The position numbers were made by a program, and so were the translations under genes. Source: Mycobacterium neglectum (GTDB lineage Bacteria; Actinomycetota; Actinomycetes; Mycobacteriales; Mycobacteriaceae). From it: 64,000 nucleotides of DNA. The DNA is taken from contig NZ_NVQE01000008.1 in NCBI RefSeq assembly GCF_002591975.1, positions 1-64,000 on the forward strand. The letters run 5' to 3'. The notes under the pieces are model-generated. The model made no database searches. It was given only the letters and a program-made list of their open reading frames with translations, and had not been told where the DNA came from. This document shows positions 35,403 to 44,015 of this stretch, in pieces (the first letter of the stretch is position 1; each line of letters opens with the position of its first letter).

Positions 35403-36548
35403 ATGCGTGAAACCGTGATCGTCGAGGCGGTGCGCACCCCCGTCGGCAAGCGCAATGGGGGACTGGCGGACATGCATGCCGCCGACCTGTCCGCCATCGT
35501 GCTCAACGCGCTGGTGGAGCGGGCTGGCATCGATCCCGACATCGTCGACGACGTGGTGTGGGGCTGCGTATCGCAGGTCGGCGACCAGTCGAGCAACATC
35601 GGGCGCTATTCGGTGCTGGCGGCGGGCTGGCCGGAGAGCATTCCGGGCACAACCGTCAACCGAGCATGCGGGTCGAGCCAGCAGGCGCTGGATTTCGCCG
35701 TGCAGGCCGTCATGTCGGGTCAGCAGGACGTCGTCGTGGCGGGCGGGGTCGAGGTGATGAGCCGGGTGCCGCTCGGATCGGCCAGGGCGAGCGGCATGCC
35801 GTATGGCCCGAAAGTGCTTGAACGCTATGGCGATTTCTCATTCAACCAGGGCATCTCCGCGGAGTTGATTTCGCAGAAGTGGGGATTCGACCGGACCCGG
35901 CTCGATGAATACTCGGTGCGCTCACATGAGTTGGCCGCCGCCGCGCAGGACAGCGGCGCGTTCGAAATGCAGATCATGCCGGTGTTCACCGACGGCGAGC
36001 CCGTGGTGGCCGACGAGGGGGTGCGGCGCGGGAGCACCGTCGAGAAGCTCGCCGGACTGAAGCCCGCGTTCAAAGAGGACGGCGTTATCCACGCGGGCAA
36101 CTCGTCACAGATCTCCGACGGCGCCGCCGCGCTGCTGATCATGACCGCGGAAAACGCCATCGCGATGGGGCTGCGACCGATCGCGCGCTACCGCGCAGGC
36201 GCGGTCACCGGGGCGGATCCCGTGCTGATGCTGACCGGCCCGATACCCGCGACCGAGAAGGTGCTGCACAAGGCGGGCATCCGAATTGACGAGGTCGGCG
36301 TGTTCGAGGTCAACGAGGCGTTCGCCCCGGTGCCGCTGGCCTGGCTGGCCGAGACCGGTGCCGAAGAGGCGAAACTCAACCCGCTCGGCGGCGCCATCGC
36401 GCTCGGCCATCCGCTCGGTGCTTCAGGTGCGGTATTGATGACCCGCATGCTCAATCACATGCGCGACAACGGTATTCGCTTCGGTTTGCAGACCATGTGC
36501 GAGGGCGGCGGCACAGCCAACGCCACCGTTGTAGAACTCATCGCTTAG
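35403..36548 (+). CDS. Thiolase (acetyl-CoA acyltransferase)
   Basis: 381 aa thiolase with all active-site elements: nucleophile C89 (VNRACGSSQQ), NEAFAPVPLAW, H336 in ALGHPLGASG and the second cysteine C366 (CEGGGTANA). It cleaves 3-ketoacyl-CoA to a shortened acyl-CoA plus acetyl- or propionyl-CoA. Its presence makes the 31443-37718 run a self-sufficient side-chain shortening set. ATG start; ACAD gene follows after 12 bases with AGGAAGGA. Confidence 0.95.
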   Translation: MRETVIVEAVRTPVGKRNGGLADMHAADLSAIVLNALVERAGIDPDIVDDVVWGCVSQVGDQSSNIGRYSVLAAGWPESIPGTTVNRACGSSQQALDFAVQAVMSGQQDVVVAGGVEVMSRVPLGSARASGMPYGPKVLERYGDFSFNQGISAELISQKWGFDRTRLDEYSVRSHELAAAAQDSGAFEMQIMPVFTDGEPVVADEGVRRGSTVEKLAGLKPAFKEDGVIHAGNSSQISDGAAALLIMTAENAIAMGLRPIARYRAGAVTGADPVLMLTGPIPATEKVLHKAGIRIDEVGVFEVNEAFAPVPLAWLAETGAEEAKLNPLGGAIALGHPLGASGAVLMTRMLNHMRDNGIRFGLQTMCEGGGTANATVVELIA

Positions 36549-36560
36549 GAAGGACAGCGC

Positions 36561-37718
36561 GTGCGCCGAGACCTTTTCACCGAAGATCACGAAGCCTTCC
36601 GTGAGCTCGCCCGCGATTTCGTCGAGAAGGAGGTGGTTCCGCACTATCCCGAGTGGGAGAAGGGCGGACGCATGCCTCGCGACGTGTTCAAGCACATGGG
36701 ATCGCTGGGCCTGTTGGGTACGGCTATCCCCGAGGAATACGGCGGCGGCGGTGAACCGGATTACCGCTATTTCGTCGTCATGCAGGAGGAGGCGGCCCGC
36801 GCGTTGGTCACCCTGTCGACGGTGCGCACCCAACTCGAGGTGATTCTGCCGTACTTCCTGCACTATGCGAACGAAGAGCAGCGGAAGCGGTGGTTCCCGG
36901 GGCTGGCGGCGGGCGAACTGCTGACCGCAGTCGCGATGACCGAACCGGGCACGGGTTCGGACCTGGCGGGAATGCGGACTACCGCGGTGCGCGACGGTTC
37001 AGGGGGCGGGGACTGGATCATCAACGGCGCCAAGACATTCATCACCGGGGGAATGCAGGCCGACCTGGTGATCGTGGTGGCCCGCACCGCGACAGATCCG
37101 GACAACCGCCGCAAGGGGCTGACGCTGTTCGTGGTCGAGGACGGTATGCCCGGCTTCACCCGCGGCCGTGAGCTGGAGAAGATGGGCTGCAAGGTGCAGG
37201 ACACCGCCGAGCTGTCCTTCGTCGACGTGCGAGTGCCCGCGGCGAACATGCTCGGCGACGAGGGTGAGGCGTTCGGCTACCTCGGCCACAACCTGCCCCA
37301 GGAGCGCCTGACCGTCGCGGTCGGATCGGTGTCGCAGGCGCGGTCGGCGATCGCCGCGGCGATTGACTACACCAAGAACCGCAAGGCGTTCGGCACGCCG
37401 GTCGCCTCGTTCCAGAACACGAAGTTCGAGTTGGCGTCCTGCTCGACGGAGGTCGAGGCGGCCCAGGCGATGCTCGACCGGGCCATCATGCTGCATGTCG
37501 ATGGCGAGTTGCTGCCCGCCGACGCGGCGCGGGTGAAGCTGTTCTGCACCGAGATGCAGCAGCGGGTCGTGGACCGCTGCCTGCAGCTGTTCGGCGGATA
37601 CGGCTACATGATGGAGTATCCGATCGCTCGGCTGTACACCGATGCGCGAGTGACCCGGATCTACGCCGGGACCAGCGAGGTCATGAAGGTGATGATCGCC
37701 AAGTCGCTCGGCCTCTAG
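36561..37718 (+). CDS. Acyl-CoA dehydrogenase (long-chain type)
   Basis: 385 aa ACAD. AMTEPGTGSDLAGM and INGAKTFITGGMQADL are the FAD site. The likely catalytic glutamate is in NLPQERLTVA, as in long-chain/isovaleryl-type enzymes; the alternative position near the C-terminus reads YAGTSE, with Ala where medium-chain enzymes have Glu. EYPIARLYTDARVTRIY marks the C-terminal dimer region. GTG start. Last gene of the beta-oxidation run; a hairpin follows. Confidence 0.93.
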   Translation: MRRDLFTEDHEAFRELARDFVEKEVVPHYPEWEKGGRMPRDVFKHMGSLGLLGTAIPEEYGGGGEPDYRYFVVMQEEAARALVTLSTVRTQLEVILPYFLHYANEEQRKRWFPGLAAGELLTAVAMTEPGTGSDLAGMRTTAVRDGSGGGDWIINGAKTFITGGMQADLVIVVARTATDPDNRRKGLTLFVVEDGMPGFTRGRELEKMGCKVQDTAELSFVDVRVPAANMLGDEGEAFGYLGHNLPQERLTVAVGSVSQARSAIAAAIDYTKNRKAFGTPVASFQNTKFELASCSTEVEAAQAMLDRAIMLHVDGELLPADAARVKLFCTEMQQRVVDRCLQLFGGYGYMMEYPIARLYTDARVTRIYAGTSEVMKVMIAKSLGL

Positions 37719-37732
37719 ACGCCTCTGACCTG

Positions 37733-37785
37733 GCGAATCCGGCGCGTTCACGCACGCTGACGGTCGGTTGGCGCGCCGAATTCGC
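37733..37785. terminator. Hairpin after the beta-oxidation operon
   Basis: GCGAATCCGGCGCG (37733-37746) and CGCGCCGAATTCGC (37772-37785) match at 13 of 14 positions around a 25-base loop, starting 15 bases past the ACAD stop. It resembles the element at 31370 in arms and in parts of the loop (CACGCTGA against AACGCTCA). Confidence 0.6.
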
Positions 37786-37820
37786 GATCAATATCGCTGA
37801 GACCCTTGTCACAGCGAGTA

Positions 37821-37852
37821 AACCTACCTACTGTGTGTTCACTAGGTTGGTT
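37821..37852. promoter_or_regulatory. Operator-like inverted repeat before TetR gene
   Basis: AACCTACCTACT (37821-37832) and ACTAGGTTGGTT (37841-37852) match at 10 of 12 positions around 8 bases, directly upstream of the Shine-Dalgarno of the TetR gene at 37868. Likely autoregulatory site. Confidence 0.55.
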
Positions 37853-37867
37853 CAACGAAGGAGCCCC

Positions 37868-38494
37868 GTGTCAGCCCAGGAGTCCTCGGCTCTTCGCAGG
37901 CCTTATGACAGCCTGCTCGCCAAAGGCGAGGATCGCAGGCAGCGCATACTCGGCGTGGCTGAGCGGCTGCTGGCGCGCAAAGGCTGGCGAAACACGTCGC
38001 TGGCGCAGATCGCCAAGGACGCCGGTGTGACGCCGGCCGGACTGTTGCACCACTTCGAATCCAAGGAGCAGTTGCTCAACGCCGTGCTCGACGCCCGCGA
38101 CGCGGACGACGAGATCCACGCGGATTACCGCTCCGGCGACCTGGTCACCGAACTCGGCCGCGTGCCCGAGCGGTTCGACCGAGCACCCGAACTGGTCGGC
38201 ACTTTCACGGTGCTGCTGGTCGAGAACATCGCCCCCGATGCGCCGCTGCACGACCGACTGCATCACCGCTACCGCGAAGCGGTGAACATCATCATCGATC
38301 TCATCAAACAAGGCCAGAGCGACGGCCGGTACCGCCCAGATGTCGACGCGGCCAACAAGGCCGTCGAGATACTCGCCTTTATCAATGGAATGGAGACCCT
38401 ATGGCTACTCGATCCCACAATCCCGCTGGTCGAGGTATTCAAGGGGTACGCGGAGTCGCTGGGGCGCGACTTGTCGCCGCGGAGCTCGACGTGA
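37868..38494 (+). CDS. TetR/AcrR family transcriptional regulator
   Basis: 208 aa; HTH in TSLAQIAKDAGVTPAGLLHHF (core AQIAKDAGVTPAGLL), then a C-terminal ligand domain. GTG at 37868 has AAGGAG seven bases upstream; an earlier in-frame GTG at 37835 lies inside the inverted repeat. Overlaps the following unknown gene as GTGA. Probably controls its own promoter and possibly the preceding operon. Confidence 0.9.
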   Translation: MSAQESSALRRPYDSLLAKGEDRRQRILGVAERLLARKGWRNTSLAQIAKDAGVTPAGLLHHFESKEQLLNAVLDARDADDEIHADYRSGDLVTELGRVPERFDRAPELVGTFTVLLVENIAPDAPLHDRLHHRYREAVNIIIDLIKQGQSDGRYRPDVDAANKAVEILAFINGMETLWLLDPTIPLVEVFKGYAESLGRDLSPRSST

Positions 38495-38994
38495 GGTACC
38501 GACTCGACGTCGTGGCGCCGACGGTGCTCGACGCGGTGCGCTGCGCGGGCGGCTGGATCTATGACCGGGTGATGGCCGGGTGGGACGTCACCGTTCTCGT
38601 CGGCAACTCCGACAACCTGCGTCCGCTGTACATCCTCGGCGCGCAGACGCTCGATCTGCAGACGGTGCTGGATGAGTGGGAAGACCGGCCCCACCCGCAG
38701 ACCGTCGCTGTCGCTGCCGACCTTTTCGATAGCGACCCCCGTGTGCTGCAGCATGTGCGCAACGCGCTCGATCAGGGTGCCACCGAGGTGACGCTGTGGG
38801 GCGAAAGCCTGCCCGCCGAACTCGATGACAGCGTCGACTCCGCGCAGCACCACTTGAGTTCTGCAGCAAGGGCTTTCAAGTCTCGCGCGCTCGCGGCGGC
38901 CAACGATCCGGAAGCCAACTCCGTCACCGCCAGCGAGACGTTCCGCTGCGGGATGATGGCCTCCGTCGCCGCCGACCTGGTCCCCGCCAGCTAG
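38491..38994 (+). CDS. Conserved hypothetical protein
   Basis: 167 aa, not recognised. Opens with RYRLDVVAPTVLDAVRCAGGW, whose first part (RYRLDVVAPTVLDAV) suggests a beta-alpha start, then WDVTVLVGNSDNLRPLYILG, an acidic middle (DLFDSDPRVLQHVRNAL) and an Ala-rich helical end. No signal peptide or membrane span. GTG at 38491 overlaps the TetR stop (GTGA), so it is co-translated with the regulator; a longer frame to 38401 would lie inside TetR. Convergent with the oxidoreductase at 38996, one base away. Confidence 0.72.
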   Translation: MRYRLDVVAPTVLDAVRCAGGWIYDRVMAGWDVTVLVGNSDNLRPLYILGAQTLDLQTVLDEWEDRPHPQTVAVAADLFDSDPRVLQHVRNALDQGATEVTLWGESLPAELDDSVDSAQHHLSSAARAFKSRALAAANDPEANSVTASETFRCGMMASVAADLVPAS

Positions 38995-38995
38995 A

Positions 38996-39961
38996 TCAGG
39001 TCAGGTCGATCAGGATCTTGCCGATGGCGCGGCCGTCGGCGACGTGCTTGAGCGCGTCGACCGTCTCAGCAAGCGGATAGACAGCCCCGACGTGCGGGCG
39101 CACACTGCCACTCACCAGCAGGCTGCGTAGTTCGTCCTCGTTGCGTGTGAACTCGTCGGTTGGGACATCCTGGAACTGGAACCCGAGCACCGTAATGCCT
39201 TTCACCAGAACCAGGTTGAGTGGGATGCGGGGGATGTCGCCCGAGGCGAAGCCCACCGTGGCGAACCGTCCACCCCGCCGCAGCGAGCGCAGCGCGGGTT
39301 CGGACAGCTCGCCGCCGACCGGATCGACAACCGCGTCGGCGCCGTCGGGGAGGGCCTCGCGCAGCGCATCCCGCAACGGAGCCGAGCGATGATTGATCAG
39401 ATGCCGGGCGCCGTAGGACGCTGCCACGTCGAGCTTCTCGGCCGACGACGCCACCGCGGTGACCGATGCGCCGAGTTGCACCGCCAGTTGAACCGCCGCC
39501 AGGCCGACTCCGCCACCCGCACCGAGCACGATCACCTCATCGCCTGATCGCACCCGCGCCACCGAACGCAGTGTGTGATACGCCGTGCGGTGGGCGACGC
39601 CGAACGCCGCGGCGGTGTGGTCGTCGATGCCGTCGGGTATCCGGGCGAGCGTAGCCGCGGCTGCGGTGACCTCCTCGGCGAACGCTCCATACATGCCGGT
39701 GCCGGTGACCCGGTCACCGACCGCGAAACCGGTTGTTTGCTCGCCGATTTCGATGATGATGCCGGCGAACTCACTGCCGGGAACGAACGGTGTGGGGACG
39801 CTGATCTGATACTGGCCTGCGATCAGGAGCACGTCGGGAAAGTTCACCGCGGCGGCGCCGACGCGAACGCGGACCTGCCCCGCCGCGACGGCCGGGGACT
39901 GGTGTTCTTCGATGCGGACCACATCCGGCGGTCCGTACGCCGGGCAGACCGCTGCTCTCAC
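38996..39961 (-). CDS. Quinone oxidoreductase-like (MDR superfamily)
   Basis: 321 aa zinc-free MDR reductase: VNFPDVLLIAGQYQ, PGSEFAGIIIEIG, cofactor loop LGAGGGVGLAAVQLA, C-terminal HVADGRAIGKILIDL. Reduces a quinone or an enone/enoyl group with NADPH. GTG at 39961 overlaps the kinase gene's stop (GTGA). Last gene of the TetR, Zn-ADH, ACAD, kinase, oxidoreductase run. Confidence 0.9.
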   Translation of the reverse strand: MRAAVCPAYGPPDVVRIEEHQSPAVAAGQVRVRVGAAAVNFPDVLLIAGQYQISVPTPFVPGSEFAGIIIEIGEQTTGFAVGDRVTGTGMYGAFAEEVTAAAATLARIPDGIDDHTAAAFGVAHRTAYHTLRSVARVRSGDEVIVLGAGGGVGLAAVQLAVQLGASVTAVASSAEKLDVAASYGARHLINHRSAPLRDALREALPDGADAVVDPVGGELSEPALRSLRRGGRFATVGFASGDIPRIPLNLVLVKGITVLGFQFQDVPTDEFTRNEDELRSLLVSGSVRPHVGAVYPLAETVDALKHVADGRAIGKILIDLT

Positions 39962-40983
39962 CGGTAGTCGCTGCTCTCGGCGAGATCGGCCGCCGACTGC
40001 ATCAGCGATGTGATGACAGGTCCGTAGGCCAATAGCTTCTCGTTGTCGCCGGCGCGCTGGAAACCCTGCTCCAGCACGATCGCGAGCTTCCACTTGGCCA
40101 GCACCAGGTAGTAGTCGAGGTCGTCGACCTGTCGGCCGGACACCTTCGCGTAGTGCTCGACTACGTCGGCACGGGACGGCATCCCGCGCATGTCGACGTA
40201 ACTCATCGCCGACGGTTCGTCGGTCGACTCCGGCCAACTCTGCACCATCCAGCCGAGATCCAGCTTCGGATCGCCGACGGTGCCCATCTCCCAGTCGACG
40301 ATCGCGGCCATCTGCGCCGGGGCGCCATGGCGATACATGACGTTGGCGAACTGGTAGTCGCCGTGCATCAGGCCGGGGATGAAGTCGAGTGGGCGGTGGT
40401 TCCGCAGCCACTTCGTAGCAGTGTCAAGGCCGTCGATTTCGCGGCCCTTGATCCGTTCGAAAAAGGTGGTCCAGCGATCGACCTGGCGTTCGTGAAACCC
40501 GTCCGGACGGCCAAGGTCTTCCAGTCCCTTGGCTTTCCAGTCGACCTTCGACAACAGCGCAATGCCTTCAGCCAGTTGATAGGACAGTCCCGGACGGGCC
40601 GACATGTCGCCGTCAAACGGGTCCGGCCACTTGCCGTGCTGGTCCATCGGCGACCAGCCGTCGACGAACCCCATCAGATAGAAGGGACGGCCCAGAACCG
40701 AAGCTTCCGGGCAGACGCCGACGGCAGCGGTATGCGGTACGTCGGTGCCGTCGAGAGCCTCGATGATCCGCCACTCCCGCAAGATGCCCTTGTCCCTGTC
40801 GGGCGGGGCTCCCGCGGGAGGCATGCGCAGGACGCACACGTTCTCACCGCGGCTGACCCGGAAGATGACGTTCTGAGTGCCGCCGGAGAGGAAGCTCGCC
40901 TCGAGCGGTTCACCCTTACCCGGCAGCCCCGCGCCGTCCATCCAGTCGGCGAGCCGAGCGGTGTCGATATTCTCGTCGGTCAC
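39958..40983 (-). CDS. ACAD10/11-type small-molecule kinase (APH fold)
   Basis: 341 aa kinase with N-terminal FLSGGTQNVIFRV, catalytic H207-G208-D209 and N214 (GLMHGDYQFANVMY), and Mg site D230 (IVDWEMGTVGDPKLDLGW). This matches the kinase half of human ACAD10/ACAD11 and bacterial LvaA, which phosphorylate the 4-hydroxyl of 4-hydroxyacyl compounds. GTG overlaps the stop of the ACAD gene by 4 bases, so kinase and dehydrogenase are translationally coupled. In humans they are fused; here they are split. Function is by family analogy. Confidence 0.88.
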   Translation of the reverse strand: MTDENIDTARLADWMDGAGLPGKGEPLEASFLSGGTQNVIFRVSRGENVCVLRMPPAGAPPDRDKGILREWRIIEALDGTDVPHTAAVGVCPEASVLGRPFYLMGFVDGWSPMDQHGKWPDPFDGDMSARPGLSYQLAEGIALLSKVDWKAKGLEDLGRPDGFHERQVDRWTTFFERIKGREIDGLDTATKWLRNHRPLDFIPGLMHGDYQFANVMYRHGAPAQMAAIVDWEMGTVGDPKLDLGWMVQSWPESTDEPSAMSYVDMRGMPSRADVVEHYAKVSGRQVDDLDYYLVLAKWKLAIVLEQGFQRAGDNEKLLAYGPVITSLMQSAADLAESSDYR

Positions 40984-42281
40984 AGATTGCCCACCTCATT
41001 CTCGAGATAGTCCGCGTACTTCGCCCGCGCCGCTTCACGTTTGCGCGGCTCCCATTCGGTGGGCCACATGTCATCAGTGGGCTGGTAGTCCCGCAGCACC
41101 TGCTTGGCCACAGTCATCTTGTGCACCTCGGTCGGCCCGTCGGCAAGCCCCATCACTGCGGCGCCGGTGACCATCCCGAGGAACGGCATCTCGTTGGTGA
41201 CGCCGAGCGCGCCGTGTACTTGCATTGCCCGCCAGGCGATATCGTGCAGCACGGTCGGCATCGCGACTTTGACCGCCGCGATGTCCTTGCGGACCTTCTT
41301 GTAGTCGTTGTACTTGTCGATCTCCCACGCGGTGTAGAGCACCATCAAACGGAACTGCAGCAGCTGCGCATAGGAGTCGGCGATGTAACCCTGCACGAAC
41401 TGCTTGTCCGAAAGGCGGCTGCCCTGCGTCTCGCGACTCAGCGCGCGTTCACACATCATGTCCAGCGCCCGCTGCGACATGCCGATGGTCCGCATCGCAT
41501 GGTGGATGCGTCCGCCGCCGAGACGGGTCTGGGCGATGACGAACGCCTGACCCTCGCCACCCAGCAGTGCCTCGGCGGGCACCCGGACGTTGTCGTAATG
41601 GATCAGCGCGTGCGAGCCCTGGCCCTCGGGCTCGCCGTACAACCCGATATTGCGGACGATCTTCACCCCCGGGGTGTCGGTCGGGACCAGGAACATCGAC
41701 ATGCCCTGGTAGGCACTGACTTCGGGGTTCGTCACCACCATCACGATCAGGAACGACGCCGTGCTGGCGTTGGAGGAGAAGAACTTCTGACCGTTGATCA
41801 CCCAATCGTCACCGTCGCGCACCGCCGATGTCGTGAACAGGGTGGGGTCGGCGCCTGCGTGTGGTTCGGTCATCGAGTAGCAGGAGAAGAGTTCACCGTT
41901 GAGCAGCGGCATCAGGTAACGCTGACGCTGCTCATCGGTGCCGTAGTGGGCGATGATCTCGGCATTTCCGGTATCGGGGGCCTGACAGCCGAACACGATC
42001 GGGGCCCACTGCGAACGGCCGAGGATCTCGTTGAGAAGTGCGAGTTTCAGCTGCCCGTAACCCTGCCCGCCGAGTTCGGGCCCGATATGGGTGGCCCACA
42101 GCCCACGACGTCGGACCTCCTCCTTGAGCGGGTCGACCGCATCGCGGCGTTTGCCCTCCAGCGGCACGAACTGCTGATGTGGAAACGCGAGGTCGAGTGG
42201 CTCGACCTCTTCGCGGACGAATTCGTCGGCCCAGTCCAGCACCTTCTGGTACTCGGGGTCGGTTTCGAAATCCCACGCCAT
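40980..42281 (-). CDS. ACAD11-type acyl-CoA dehydrogenase family protein
   Basis: 433 aa. Sequence marks shared with ACAD10/11: CQAPDTGNAEI, SCYSMTEPHAGADPT, RLGGGRIHHAMRTIG and GLADGPTEVHKMTVAKQ. In that family the domain removes phosphate from a 4-phosphohydroxyacyl-CoA to give an enoyl-CoA, so this protein and the downstream kinase would together convert 4-hydroxyacyl-CoA into a beta-oxidation substrate. ATG at 42281 has AGAGGAG; an ATG-proximal extension to 42311 is less likely. Follows the Zn-ADH gene by 13 bases. Confidence 0.92.
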   Translation of the reverse strand: MAWDFETDPEYQKVLDWADEFVREEVEPLDLAFPHQQFVPLEGKRRDAVDPLKEEVRRRGLWATHIGPELGGQGYGQLKLALLNEILGRSQWAPIVFGCQAPDTGNAEIIAHYGTDEQRQRYLMPLLNGELFSCYSMTEPHAGADPTLFTTSAVRDGDDWVINGQKFFSSNASTASFLIVMVVTNPEVSAYQGMSMFLVPTDTPGVKIVRNIGLYGEPEGQGSHALIHYDNVRVPAEALLGGEGQAFVIAQTRLGGGRIHHAMRTIGMSQRALDMMCERALSRETQGSRLSDKQFVQGYIADSYAQLLQFRLMVLYTAWEIDKYNDYKKVRKDIAAVKVAMPTVLHDIAWRAMQVHGALGVTNEMPFLGMVTGAAVMGLADGPTEVHKMTVAKQVLRDYQPTDDMWPTEWEPRKREAARAKYADYLENEVGNL

Positions 42282-42294
42282 GTGCGCGCTCCTC

Positions 42295-43299
42295 TCAGTT
42301 GAAAACGACAACGACTTTGTCTGCCGCCCCAGGGGTGGACGCCATCCTCAGCGCCTCGTCGACCTCGGCGAACGGGATTGTGTGGCTGACGATCAGCGCG
42401 TATTTCTCCCAGTTCGCAATGAGGTCGGTGGTGACTTCGAAGATCTCGTCCGGGTAGCCGATCGATCCGACGATGGTGATCTCGTTGCTCATGAGGTTGA
42501 GGAAGTCGACTGTCACGGGTTCCTTGTGCACCGCGACGACGCAAAGCCGCGCACCGGCCTTGGCTGCACCGAGCGCCGCATTGATCACCGCTGGAGCGCC
42601 CGCTGCGTCGAAATAGATATCGGTGCCCGCCTTCCCGGGAAACATCGATTCGCCGGAACCGTGCAGGTCGACCAGCCGCGCCGCGACGTCCTCGTCGGCG
42701 GAGTTGATCACGGCGTCGGCACCGACGGCGAGTGCCTTCTCCAGTCGCGCGGGAATCAGGTCGGCGACCACTACATGGCTGACACCCGCGGATTTGAATC
42801 CGATGGTGGCGCCCAATCCGATCGGGCCCGCACCGAAGATCACCACCGTGTCCGACGATTTCGGTTCACACCGGTTGACACCGTGGCGGGCCACTGCCAT
42901 CGGTTCGTTGAGTGCGGCCACCTCGAACGGGATGTGGTCGGGCACCACCTCCAGGCTCTTGCCGCGGACGGCGTCCTCGATGAGCAGATACTCGGCGAGC
43001 GCGCCGCTGGGGCCGCCATTGCCGATGATTCCGCCGGGCGCGACCATCGGGTTGATGACGACGTGGTCGCCGATCGTCAAACCATCTACCGCACTGCCGA
43101 TCTCGACGATCTCACCCGCAGGCTCGTGACCGAGCGGCATGTGTCCCTTGCCGAAACCGCCCATCGAGATATACAGCCCGTCGGATCCGCAGACTCCGCA
43201 CGCCCGCATTCGGACCAGTACATCGTTCGGCCCGGCCGTTGGTTTCGGCACGTCGACCACCCGGGTTTCGCCGGGTGCGGTGATCACGGTCGCCTTCAT
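42295..43299 (-). CDS. Zinc-type alcohol dehydrogenase family protein
   Basis: 334 aa MDR alcohol dehydrogenase. Catalytic zinc region CGVCGSDGLYIS and GHEPAGEIVEIG are present; the four-cysteine structural zinc lobe is absent, as the loop reads NPMVAPGGIIGNGG. Cofactor loop FGAGPIGLGATIG. It oxidises an alcohol or reduces an aldehyde/ketone. ATG at 43299 overlaps the TetR stop (ATGA); a longer open frame upstream runs over TetR. Possibly makes or consumes the 4-oxo/4-hydroxy acid handled by the next two genes. Confidence 0.9.
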   Translation of the reverse strand: MKATVITAPGETRVVDVPKPTAGPNDVLVRMRACGVCGSDGLYISMGGFGKGHMPLGHEPAGEIVEIGSAVDGLTIGDHVVINPMVAPGGIIGNGGPSGALAEYLLIEDAVRGKSLEVVPDHIPFEVAALNEPMAVARHGVNRCEPKSSDTVVIFGAGPIGLGATIGFKSAGVSHVVVADLIPARLEKALAVGADAVINSADEDVAARLVDLHGSGESMFPGKAGTDIYFDAAGAPAVINAALGAAKAGARLCVVAVHKEPVTVDFLNLMSNEITIVGSIGYPDEIFEVTTDLIANWEKYALIVSHTIPFAEVDEALRMASTPGAADKVVVVFN

Positions 43300-43952
43300 T
43301 GCTGCGCCTTGAGGTTGAATCCGGCGATCAGGGCCGCGATGTCGTCGGTCACCACTTCGGAGAATGACCGGCCACCGAAACTGCCTGACGCCCAGTGGCG
43401 TACACCCTCGCTGACGTGCATCCCGGCGAGGTGCGACAGATGCTTCACATCGACCTGGGCCGCCAGTTTGCCGTCGGCTTGAGCCTTCGCGAACAGATCG
43501 CCGAACATGTCGGCATCGATGTCGCTGCGCTCGGCGGCTGCCAGTATCCGGTGCTCGTGCCGGTACCCCTCGAGGATGGTCTCGACGATCAGGTCCCTCG
43601 GATTGCGGGCCATCGACCGCTCGAGGCTGCGCAATGCCGCTGCGACCACATTCTCGACCTGGTAGTCGGTGTCGAGCATCGCGCGGACCTTCTTCTGCGC
43701 CGCCCTCGTCGATAGCAGTCCGACCTCGAACAGCACGTCCTCTTTGGCGGGGAAATAGAAGTAGAACAGTGCGCGGGAGACGCCCGCGGCCCGGCAGATG
43801 TCGGCGACGGTGGTGTGTGCGTAGCCGTTGGTGCGCCACAGTGCCATGGCCGCCTGCACAAGGGCGCGCTTGGTCTCGTGCGACCGCGCTCGCTGAAAAG
43901 AGGCACGACGTTGACCACTGTCAACGCTATTTGCCACGGCTGGCTTGGGCAC
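43296..43952 (-). CDS. TetR/AcrR family transcriptional regulator
   Basis: 218 aa, HTH TTVADICRAAGVSRALFYFYF (core ADICRAAGVSRALFYFY) after about 45 residues, then a ligand domain. GTG start. First gene of the minus-strand run and divergent from the SDR at 44016, with a clear inverted repeat in between; it probably represses both directions. Confidence 0.9.
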   Translation of the reverse strand: MPKPAVANSVDSGQRRASFQRARSHETKRALVQAAMALWRTNGYAHTTVADICRAAGVSRALFYFYFPAKEDVLFEVGLLSTRAAQKKVRAMLDTDYQVENVVAAALRSLERSMARNPRDLIVETILEGYRHEHRILAAAERSDIDADMFGDLFAKAQADGKLAAQVDVKHLSHLAGMHVSEGVRHWASGSFGGRSFSEVVTDDIAALIAGFNLKAQQ

Positions 43953-43986
43953 AGGCGCACTCTAACAGCTAAATTGGGGCTTGAAA

Positions 43987-44009
43987 ATAGTTGACGTTTG
44001 TCTAACTAT
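43987..44009. promoter_or_regulatory. TetR operator-like site overlapping a leaderless promoter
   Basis: ATAGTTGAC (43987-43995) and GTCTAACTAT (44000-44009) form an interrupted palindrome around GTTT, with one extra base in the right arm. TAACTAT (44003-44009) is a good -10 for the SDR, whose GTG begins 7 bases later, implying a leaderless transcript blocked by the bound repressor. Confidence 0.6.
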
Positions 44010-44015
44010 CTAGGA

